64,000 nt of DNA from UBA6244 sp963676875 (GTDB lineage: Bacteria > Bacteroidota > Bacteroidia > Bacteroidales > F082). A model generated the notes under the pieces. The model ran no database searches. It saw nothing but the letters and a program-made list of their open reading frames with translations, and was not told the origin of the DNA. The DNA is taken from contig OY781436.1 of the NCBI GenBank assembly GCA_963676875.1, positions 4,402,001 through 4,466,000 on the forward strand. The letters run 5' to 3'. This document shows, in pieces, positions 19,351 through 25,126 of this stretch (within the stretch, counting starts at the first letter, position 1; every line of letters starts with the position of its first letter). A program made the translations under genes and the position numbers.

Positions 19351-20625
19351 ATGAAGAAGACCATTTTCATTTTTATTCTGTTGATGTCGTTGATGGGCAG
19401 TCAGTTTTCCGCGAAAGCGGCATGGCTCCTTATTCCCATGGACCAAAGTCAGACCAACCACCTAAAAGCCTACGGTATTGCCTTTTGGGTATTGGAAAAG
19501 GACGTAACCATCGAATGGCTGCTCAACTATCGGGGAGGAAGTTATCTCATCCCCTACTACCAGGAAATACAACAAGAATGTACGGTTCGCGATGTGTCGA
19601 GTCAGGTGATTACAGATGTTCAGGCCAATGCTATCAGGCAGGAAATTGCCAAACCCGACGTCAACATGGATGTGATTGAGCTGCAAAAAGCGCCTCGGGT
19701 TGCCGTTTATTCTCCCAAAAACAAACAGCCCTGGGACGATGCCGTAACACTGGCTCTCACCTACGCCGAAATTCCTTACGATGTGGTTTATGATGAAGAA
19801 GTGATGAGCGGAATGTTGCCCACCTACGATTGGCTCCATCTTCACCACGAAGATTTTACGGGACAATATGGGAAATTTTGGGCAAATTACCGCCAATATC
19901 CTTGGTACAAAGAGGATGTGAATGCCTCCGAAGACATGGCCAAAAAACTGGGATTCTCCAAGGTTTCAGAATTAAAACTGGCAGTGGCAAAAAAAATAAA
20001 CGAATTCGTATTGGGAGGTGGATATCTGTTTGCCATGTGCTCGGCCACAGATAGTTATGACGTAGCACTTGCAGCTCAAAACGTGGACATTTGCGATGTA
20101 ATGTTCGATGGCGACCCCATGGATCCTCAGGCACAAGAAAAACTGGATTATTCCAAATGTATGGTCTTTCAGGATTTTACCATTGTAAAAAACCCTTCGG
20201 AATACGAAATTTCGGACATCGACGTAACCAACCGCCGCTCGCGTGCCATCAACCAATCCAACGACTATTTTTTACTTTTTGATTTTTCAGCCAAATGGGA
20301 CCATATCCCCACCATGCTTTGTCAGAATCATGAAAAACTCATCAAAGGGTTCATGGGACAAACCACCGCTTTCGACGAAGACCTGATAAAACCCAACGTG
20401 GTGATCATGGGCGAAAACAAAGAAGCACACGAAGCCCGCTATATCCATGGCGAATACGGTAAAGGATTCTGGACGTTTTACGGCGGCCACGACCCTGAAG
20501 ACTACCAACACAAAATCGGTGATCCCCAAACCGAACTCAGTCTGCACCCCAATTCTCCCGGATACCGACTCATTTTGAACAACATCCTGTTTCCCGCAGC
20601 CAAAAAGAAAAAGAGGAAGACGTAG
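19351..20625 (+). CDS. Secreted protein of a Bacteroidota family often labelled asparagine synthetase B
   Basis: A 424-residue protein with a cleavable signal (to AKAA, near residue 24). It contains PRVAVYSPKNKQPWDDAVTLAL, LPTYDWLHLHHEDF, a Gly-rich FVLGGGYLFAMCSATDSYD, and near the end YGKGFWTFYGGHDPEDY. The GGGYLFAMCSATDSYD stretch has the shape of a glutamine-amidotransferase-type nucleophile elbow. I recall homologues carrying the name asparagine synthetase B, but it lacks the ATP pyrophosphatase motif SGGxDS and is exported, so that name is unlikely to describe its job. The Lys/Arg-rich C-terminus (KKKKRKT) ends just before a repeat island. Function unknown. Confidence 0.7.
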   Translation: MKKTIFIFILLMSLMGSQFSAKAAWLLIPMDQSQTNHLKAYGIAFWVLEKDVTIEWLLNYRGGSYLIPYYQEIQQECTVRDVSSQVITDVQANAIRQEIAKPDVNMDVIELQKAPRVAVYSPKNKQPWDDAVTLALTYAEIPYDVVYDEEVMSGMLPTYDWLHLHHEDFTGQYGKFWANYRQYPWYKEDVNASEDMAKKLGFSKVSELKLAVAKKINEFVLGGGYLFAMCSATDSYDVALAAQNVDICDVMFDGDPMDPQAQEKLDYSKCMVFQDFTIVKNPSEYEISDIDVTNRRSRAINQSNDYFLLFDFSAKWDHIPTMLCQNHEKLIKGFMGQTTAFDEDLIKPNVVIMGENKEAHEARYIHGEYGKGFWTFYGGHDPEDYQHKIGDPQTELSLHPNSPGYRLILNNILFPAAKKKKRKT

Positions 20626-20631
20626 GGAGAG

Positions 20632-20664
20632 GGAAGTGGGAAGACGGGAGACGGGAGACGGAAG
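20632..20664. repeat. Left copy of a 33-bp direct repeat bracketing the repeat/IS island
   Basis: These 33 bases, made of gggaagac/gggagac units, occur again exactly at 23285-23317. The two copies enclose the whole repeat-plus-IS island (about 2.65 kb). The sequence is of low complexity, so it may reflect a spreading simple repeat and not an insertion duplication. Confidence 0.6.
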
Positions 20665-20722
20665 TGGGAAGACGGGGAGTAAAGAGTAAGGAGTAAGGAG
20701 TAACGGGTAATGAGTAAGGAGT
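20665..20722. repeat. Simple repeat (AGTAAGG / AGTAATG / AACGGGT)n spacer
   Basis: Purine-rich simple repeat of agtaagg, agtaatg and taacggg units. Similar spacers of different length separate the ~266-bp repeat copies (20989-21008, 21275-21328, 21595-21614), which explains the unequal copy spacing (286, 320 and 286 bases). Confidence 0.7.
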
Positions 20723-20988
20723 AAAATGTACAAAGGTTTGAGTTCATCCATATAAAGGCATAAAGAATAGCCAGTAGGGCTTTAACATCAATAGAATAAT
20801 ACACGATTCACCCCTTTGTCCGTAGGACATTAACGAAAGAGGGACCCCGAAAGCCTTCGGGAGAATTCCGAAGTCCAAAGACAGAAGAAAAACAATATAA
20901 CGGCATCAAAGCACCATAGGTGCGACAGACAATTAGCCCCGGAATTTATTCCCGGGCGGAAGGAGTGTATTGTATGGAGAGAGGAGTA
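20723..20988. repeat. Structured ~266-bp repeat, copy 1
   Basis: First of at least four near-identical copies. It contains several stem-loops: GCACC-ATA-GGTGC (20911-20923), a 10-bp stem with one mismatch from gccccggaat to attcccgggc (20936-20957), CCCGAA...TTCGGG, and GTCC-GTA-GGAC. No open frame is conserved. Copy 1 differs at the IS target position (ccagtaggg instead of cccgtaggg). I do not recognise a named family. Confidence 0.85.
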
Positions 20989-21008
20989 AGGAGTAAGGAG
21001 TAAGGAGT

Positions 21009-21274
21009 AAAATGTACTAAGGTTTGAGTTCGTTCATATAAAGGCATGAAGAATAGCCCGTAGGGCTTTAACATCAATAGAATAATACATGATTCACCCC
21101 TTTGTCCGTAGGACTTAACGAAAGAGGGACCCCGAAAGCCTTCGGGAGAATTCCGAAGTCCAAAGACAGAAGAAAAACAATATAACGGCATCAAAGCACC
21201 ATAGGTGCGACAGACAATTAGCCCCGGAATTTATTCCCGGGCGGAAGGAGTGTATTGTATGGAGAGAGGAGTAA
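21009..21274. repeat. Structured ~266-bp repeat, copy 2
   Basis: Nearly identical to copy 1 apart from a few substitutions and a one-base deletion in taggacttaac. It carries the intact sequence cccgtagggctttaac that matches the IS110 target in copy 4. Confidence 0.85.
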
Positions 21275-21328
21275 TGAGTAACGGGTAATGAGTAACGGGT
21301 AATGAGTAAGGAGTAATGAGTAAGGAGT

Positions 21329-21594
21329 AAAATGTACTAAGGTTTGAGTTCGTCATTATAAAGGCATGAAGAATAGCCCGTGGGCTTTAACCTCAATAGA
21401 ATAATACATGATTCACCCCTTTGTCCGTAGGACATTAACGAAAGAGGGACCCCGAAAGCCTTCGGGGGAATTCCGAAGTCCAAAGACAGAAGAAAAACAA
21501 TATAACGAGCATCAAAGCACCATAGGTGCGACAGACAATCAGCCCCGGAATTTATTCCCGGGCGGAAGGAGTGTTTTGTATGGAGAGAGGAGTA
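21329..21594. repeat. Structured ~266-bp repeat, copy 3
   Basis: Third copy, with small changes (cccgtgggctttaacctc at the IS target position, ataacgagcatc, gtgttttgta). The changes fall largely outside the hairpin stems GCACC/GGTGC and CCCGG. Confidence 0.85.
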
Positions 21595-21614
21595 ATGAGT
21601 AATGAGTAAGGAGT

Positions 21615-21670
21615 AAAATGTACTAAGGTTTGAGTTCGTCCATATAAAGGCATGAAGAATAGCCCGTAGG
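21615..21670. repeat. Structured ~266-bp repeat, copy 4, left part interrupted by the IS element
   Basis: The first 56 bases of a fourth copy, ending in agcccgtagg where the IS110 element begins. The sequence resumes at 23206 (ggctttaacatc), so removing 21671-23205 and one of the two GG pairs restores the form seen in copy 2. Confidence 0.85.
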
Positions 21671-21687
21671 CTGTATGTTTGTAAAAT

Positions 21688-21758
21688 CATAAGCCCACCG
21701 AGTTTTTGTATTTTAGTTTTTGAAAAGAAAAAACACAAAAACAAAAAGTAGGCTTATG
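21688..21758 (+). promoter_or_regulatory. Leader hairpin sequestering the transposase start codon
   Basis: CATAAGCC at 21688-21695 is the exact reverse complement of GGCTTATG at 21751-21758, whose last three bases are the transposase ATG. Inside, a T-rich stretch (gtttttgtattttagttttt) faces an A-rich one (agaaaaaacacaaaaacaaa), so most of the 71 bases can fold into one long hairpin. This would hide the start codon, as other insertion sequences do to limit translation from read-through transcripts. Confidence 0.6.
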
Positions 21759-22826
21759 AAGACTAAAAGTACAAAAATTGATTTTACTGGACAAAATGTT
21801 TATGTAGGAATTGATATTCATTTGAAAAGCTGGAAGGTAACAATAATGGTAAATGATCGCATTCACAAGACGTATTCGCAGGATCCAAGTGCAGAGGTGC
21901 TATCTAATTATCTGATTAAGAACTTCCCTGGTGCAATTTACTATTCTGCATATGAAGCCGGATTTTGCGGGTTCAGCGCTCATCGAGAACTTGAGGGTTT
22001 TGGTATTAGAAATATTGTTGTCAACCCTGCTGATATTCCCACTACTGATAAAGAAAAGCGCCAAAAGGAAGACAAGCGCGATAGCCGTAAGATTGCCAAA
22101 ACGCTCAAGAATGGTGAACTTGTGGGCATTTATATTCCCAGCATGGGTATGGAAGAGCTTCGTGGACTAGTGCGTTACCGCAAAACATTGGTTAAAGAAA
22201 TCAGTCGTCACAAAAGCAGAATCAAGTCCTTTCTTTATTTTAATGGGATAAAAATTCCTTTGGAACTTGATGGACCTTCAAGGCATTGGTCAGGAAGATT
22301 CACAAAATGGTTAAATGATATCGAACTATCCACTTCGCACGGAAAAATAGTTCTTGAAGACACCTTGGATACATCGTTGCTGCTGCGTAAAAAACTATTA
22401 AAGATTAACAGGCACCTTAGACAGCTAGACGGGGAGTATGCAAAAAAGTTAAGTCTGTTGCAAACTATCCCCGGAATAGGACTTATAACAGCCATAACCC
22501 TTTTGACCGAAATAGAAGACATTTTACGGTTTAAGAATCTTGACCAGCTTTGTTCGTTTGTGGGCTTAGTTCCGACGACCAATTCATCGGGAGAAAAAGA
22601 GAACGTTGGCACCATTACACGTAGGAGTAATCTTTTTTTACGTAGTGTCATAGTTGAAGCAGCCTGGGTAGCATCAAAGAAAGATCCGTCACTGATGTAT
22701 AGTTATGGATTATTATGTAAAAGAATGGAGCCAAACAAAGCCATAATAAGAATAGCGAAGAAACTGATTAATCGAATAAGGTATGTAATTAAAAATGAAA
22801 CTGCATATGTATATTCAGTCATATAA
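21756..22826 (+). CDS. IS110-family DEDD transposase/recombinase
   Basis: 356 residues from the ATG at 21756; another in-frame start at 21720 lies inside the leader hairpin. The N-terminal RuvC-like domain has the DEDD set: Asp20 in YVGIDIH, Glu67 in YEAGFCG, Asp106 and Asp109 in DKRDSRKIA. The C-terminal Transposase_20 domain has LLQTIPGIGLITAITLLTEI and a Ser-Gly motif in TNSSGEKENVG (Ser278, candidate catalytic Ser). Length and motifs are intact, so the enzyme looks active. These recombinases are guided by an element-encoded bridge (seek) RNA. Confidence 0.93.
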   Translation: MKTKSTKIDFTGQNVYVGIDIHLKSWKVTIMVNDRIHKTYSQDPSAEVLSNYLIKNFPGAIYYSAYEAGFCGFSAHRELEGFGIRNIVVNPADIPTTDKEKRQKEDKRDSRKIAKTLKNGELVGIYIPSMGMEELRGLVRYRKTLVKEISRHKSRIKSFLYFNGIKIPLELDGPSRHWSGRFTKWLNDIELSTSHGKIVLEDTLDTSLLLRKKLLKINRHLRQLDGEYAKKLSLLQTIPGIGLITAITLLTEIEDILRFKNLDQLCSFVGLVPTTNSSGEKENVGTITRRSNLFLRSVIVEAAWVASKKDPSLMYSYGLLCKRMEPNKAIIRIAKKLINRIRYVIKNETAYVYSVI

Positions 22827-22869
22827 TAAAAACGAAATCGGAAATAGAAGCAACTCAATGATAAAGAGA

Positions 22870-23110
22870 CTGTTTGAATTCCCTTGCGGCCCCGAATAGG
22901 GTGTCCGTTACCCGTAGGCCACAGCTCTTATCTATAATAAATTGAACACAGAAATGCGGCTGGTTAAATCATGTCCGCTGATAGAAGGGTGTTTTTATAG
23001 ACCGGATTCGTTACAATGAGGGGAAACCGAAGGTGAAGTTTTATACCGAAGGTTCAAGAAATTATACTGGGCCTAGGCCCAGTATAATTTAACAATGAGG
23101 GGAAAACCTT
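22870..23110 (+). ncRNA. Candidate bridge/seek RNA of the IS110 element (boundaries approximate)
   Basis: A hairpin-rich non-coding stretch after the transposase. CCCGTAGG (22911-22918) equals the left target flank (21663-21670) up to the GG core. GTTAAA (22963-22968) is the reverse complement of TTTAAC in the right target flank and sits in the loop of a GCGG/CCGC hairpin. ATAGAAGG (22981-22988) equals the element's right end (23200-23207) up to the GG core. TATACCG (23042-23048) can pair imperfectly with the left end CTGTATG. The order LTG, RTG, LDG, RDG is that known from IS110 bridge RNAs. Matches are seen; the RNA itself is inferred. Confidence 0.55.
23059..23090. repeat. Perfect 32-bp palindrome in the IS 3' end
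   Basis: The sequence from aaattatactgggcct to its exact reverse complement aggcccagtataattt is a perfect 32-base palindrome without a spacer, centred between 23074 and 23075. Two copies of acaatgaggggaaa (from 23013 and 23092) lie on its two sides. It would form a strong hairpin at the 3' side of the candidate guide RNA. No T-run follows directly. Confidence 0.85.
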
Positions 23111-23205
23111 CAGGCTTCGTATTGCCCGATGGTAAAATTGTCAAATTAATAACTCTCTAAAAAAGAAAGAAATAATGAAGAAAAAATTTGGATTACAACA
23201 TAGAA

Positions 23206-23259
23206 GGGCTTTAACATCAATAGAATAATACACGATTCACCCCTTTGTCCGTAGGACAT
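23206..23259. repeat. Structured repeat, copy 4, right fragment after the IS element
   Basis: Continues copy 4 from ggctttaacatc to gtaggacat and then breaks off into unrelated gacagaagatgg sequence, so about 150 bases of the repeat's right part, including its GCACC/GGTGC and CCCGG hairpins, are missing. This loss happened independently of the clean IS junction. Confidence 0.8.
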
Positions 23260-23284
23260 CGACAGAAGATGGAAGTGGGGAGAC

Positions 23285-23317
23285 GGAAGTGGGAAGACGG
23301 GAGACGGGAGACGGAAG
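23285..23317. repeat. Right copy of the 33-bp direct repeat bracketing the island
   Basis: Exact copy of 20632-20664. It is embedded in a ggaagtgggaagacgg-type simple repeat between the repeat island and the flavin reductase gene. Confidence 0.6.
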
Positions 23318-23355
23318 ACAGAAGTCAGAAGATGACCCTTAAAATTAAATTAATC

Positions 23356-23910
23356 ATGAAAAGAAGAGACGATATCAAAGAAATAGACGCATTGGAACAT
23401 GTGGGTCGGATATTGAACGGAATAAAAAGCGGAGTGTTGCTTACCACCGCTGATAACGATCAAGTGAATACCATGACCATCTCATGGGGTCATTTAGGGT
23501 TTGAGTGGAACCGACTCATTTTCATAGCCTACGTCCGTACCGGAAGACATACCCACAAGATGCTTGAACAAAGCAATGAGTTCACCATCAATGTTGGATC
23601 GGGTGAAAAAATAAAACACATTTTATCCTATTGCGGAACCAAAAGCGGCGCTGATACCGACAAAATTAAAGACCTTGGCTTGACATTGGTACCCGGAATT
23701 AAGATAGTAACTCCAGGGATTAAAGAATTGCCTCTCAACCTTGAATGTAAGGTTATCTACAAACAACTTCAAGATAAAAATGCCTTTTCAAAGGAACTGT
23801 TGGACCGCTTCTACCCTGCCCATGTGCCCACCACCTATCCGGGTTCAAATCACGATTTTCATACCATGTATTTTGGCGAAGTAGTAGGCAGTTATATAGC
23901 CGTTGACTAA
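23356..23910 (+). CDS. Flavin reductase-like FMN-binding protein
   Basis: 184 residues from the ATG at 23356; an earlier in-frame ATG at 23245 would add a low-complexity peptide encoded by simple repeats and is rejected. The body has the flavin-reductase split-barrel pattern: SGVLLTTADNDQVNTMTISWG, then IAYVRTGRHTHKMLEQSNEFTINV, and SGADTDKIKDLGL. It would bind FMN and reduce flavin or serve an oxidoreductase; partner unknown. It lies directly after the repeat island and is followed by a convergent membrane-protein gene. Confidence 0.82.
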   Translation: MKRRDDIKEIDALEHVGRILNGIKSGVLLTTADNDQVNTMTISWGHLGFEWNRLIFIAYVRTGRHTHKMLEQSNEFTINVGSGEKIKHILSYCGTKSGADTDKIKDLGLTLVPGIKIVTPGIKELPLNLECKVIYKQLQDKNAFSKELLDRFYPAHVPTTYPGSNHDFHTMYFGEVVGSYIAVD

Positions 23911-23923
23911 TTTTTCAATCATA

Positions 23924-24226
23924 TTACTTTGGTTTCGCAGCGTGCGATTTCCGCAATCCCAAACTGAGCAACAGCACAATGGAGCAAGCCAGAAAATTCA
24001 TGGCCGAAACCAGCCGAAAGAGTAAATCAGGAAGTAAAAACAGGCTATATAAAAAGGTGATCCCCGTGGTGCCTACCCAAAGCACATAGGATGAAATATT
24101 GGCACTGGGTTTTTTATGATAATACAAATCCTTGATGGTGGGCCAATACGCCAAAAAACCCACTACCCCAACGCTGGCATAGGCCACTGCAAGCGCTTTC
24201 ATTAATAATTGCTCCATCATTTCCAC
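23924..24226 (-). CDS. Small SemiSWEET/PQ-loop-like membrane protein
   Basis: 100 residues with three hydrophobic segments, the size of a SemiSWEET half-transporter. Segment 1 contains FLAYWPTIKDLYYHKKPSA, resembling the PQ-loop with WP in place of PQ, and segment 2 follows SSYVLWVGTTG. SemiSWEETs dimerise to move small sugars; that activity is inferred from fold and length only. The start may be the Met at position 4. It lies divergent from the galactan locus. Confidence 0.6.
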   Translation of the reverse strand: MEMMEQLLMKALAVAYASVGVVGFLAYWPTIKDLYYHKKPSANISSYVLWVGTTGITFLYSLFLLPDLLFRLVSAMNFLACSIVLLLSLGLRKSHAAKPK

Positions 24227-24389
24227 ATCTTTTGCATTACAAAACTGCTGTTGCCCCTAATTCCTAAAGGCCTGCAAATATAGACCGAAATCACCACGGA
24301 AGCAGATGAATCTGATGGCATTCTGAACAAATCTTTCACAACATTTCTGATGAAAATTGAATGTATTTTGAACCTTTCCTTGCACATAT

Positions 24390-24410
24390 TAAAAGTAATA
24401 TATACTTTTA
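24390..24410. promoter_or_regulatory. Candidate 21-bp operator of the Nudix-type regulator
   Basis: TAAAAGTA, five bases, TACTTTTA: a perfect 8-bp inverted repeat ending 16 bases before the ATG at 24427. The size and symmetry suit a dimeric NrtR/AraR-type winged-helix regulator, and the position suggests autoregulation. A half-site, tatactttta, recurs at 30434-30443 before the symporter gene. Confidence 0.5.
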
Positions 24411-24426
24411 TCAAAAATTTGAATTA

Positions 24427-25116
24427 ATGACCTCTGATTTATATACCAATCAACCCAAACACTTACTCGCAGTTGACTGTGTAACATTTGGTTACGAGAA
24501 CGACGAGTTAAAACTACTGCTTTTTCAGCGACAGCTTGAACCGGAAAAAGGAAAGTGGTCGTTGGTAGGCGGATGGGTAGAGCCCCACGAAACTGTGGAA
24601 AAAGCAGCCGAACGGGTATTGTATAAAATTACCGGACTCCGGGACATATTTCAGGAACAGGTGGAAGTATTTTCCGATCCCGGGCGTGACCCCGGCGGTC
24701 GTGTGGTGAGTGTTGCCTTTTACGCCCTCATCGACATCAAAAGCCATAACAAAGAACTACTTAGCCATTTTGGAGCTTCATGGTGGCCCGTATCGCAACT
24801 TCCACCCCTCATCTTCGACCACGGGCAGTTGGTGAATGCTGCCATGAAAAAACTGAGGTCGAAAGCGGCTTATGACCTGGTTGGTCGTGATTTGCTCCCC
24901 GAAGAATTCACCATCACCCAATTGCGTCAATTGTACAATTCCATTTTCATGCAGCAATTCGACCCGGGCAACTTCCGTAAAAAAATTCTCTCTCTCAACG
25001 CCATCGAACGTCTCGATAAAAAAGATACGTCTGAATCAAAAAAAGGCGCTTTTTATTATCGATTTAATAAACCGGAAGACATTGATGTGGCCATGCGTAT
25101 TGTCAATTCCTACTAA
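24427..25116 (+). CDS. Nudix-fold transcriptional regulator (NrtR/AraR-like)
   Basis: 229 residues from the ATG at 24427. The N-terminal Nudix fold begins HLLAVDCVTFGYENDELKLLLFQR. Its Nudix box reads GWVEPHE(x7)RVLYKITGL: the catalytic RE and EE pairs of the canonical box are replaced by RV and KI, so hydrolysis is unlikely. The C-terminus (about 150-229, FTITQLRQLYNSI...FRKKILSL...Y.FN) is the winged helix of the NrtR family. In Bacteroides a member (AraR) controls arabinose genes; here the neighbours point to galactose or galactan control. A start at 24361 would overlap the operator and is less likely. Confidence 0.85.
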   Translation: MTSDLYTNQPKHLLAVDCVTFGYENDELKLLLFQRQLEPEKGKWSLVGGWVEPHETVEKAAERVLYKITGLRDIFQEQVEVFSDPGRDPGGRVVSVAFYALIDIKSHNKELLSHFGASWWPVSQLPPLIFDHGQLVNAAMKKLRSKAAYDLVGRDLLPEEFTITQLRQLYNSIFMQQFDPGNFRKKILSLNAIERLDKKDTSESKKGAFYYRFNKPEDIDVAMRIVNSY

Positions 25117-25126
25117 TCTTCTAAAA

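Larger units (their letters stand above)
21671..23205 (+). mobile_element. IS110-family insertion sequence (IS1111-like layout), about 1535 bp
   Basis: Boundaries come from the interrupted copy-4 repeat: left flank ...cccgtaGG, right flank GGgctttaac, with GG at 21669-21670 and 23206-23207 as the probable 2-bp core. Imperfect subterminal inverted repeats are tatgtttgtaaaatc (21674-21688) and gattacaacata (23191-23202). The element encodes one DEDD transposase and has a short 5' end (about 85 bases) and a long 3' non-coding end (about 380 bases), the layout described for the IS1111 group, where the guide RNA is encoded downstream of the transposase. No long target duplication is seen, as usual for this family. 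Confidence 0.85.

Noticed and set aside
19351..20625. Asparagine synthetase
   Set aside because: No SGGxDS ATP-pyrophosphatase motif and no N-terminal Cys2 glutaminase; the protein has a signal peptide.
20723..21594. Possible CRISPR or coding repeat
   Set aside because: The copies are ~266 bp, joined by simple-repeat spacers, and carry no conserved reading frame; no cas genes.
23175..23228. Tiny open frame (MKKKFGLQH...) crossing the IS right end
   Set aside because: It runs from IS into target repeat sequence, so it arose by insertion and has no independent support.
23245..23355. N-terminal extension of the flavin reductase
   Set aside because: It is encoded by gggaagacgg-type simple repeats; the conserved domain starts at the ATG at 23356.
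24872..25126. N-terminal extension of the GH53 gene
   Set aside because: It overlaps the regulator gene in another frame, and the signal peptide begins at 25127.
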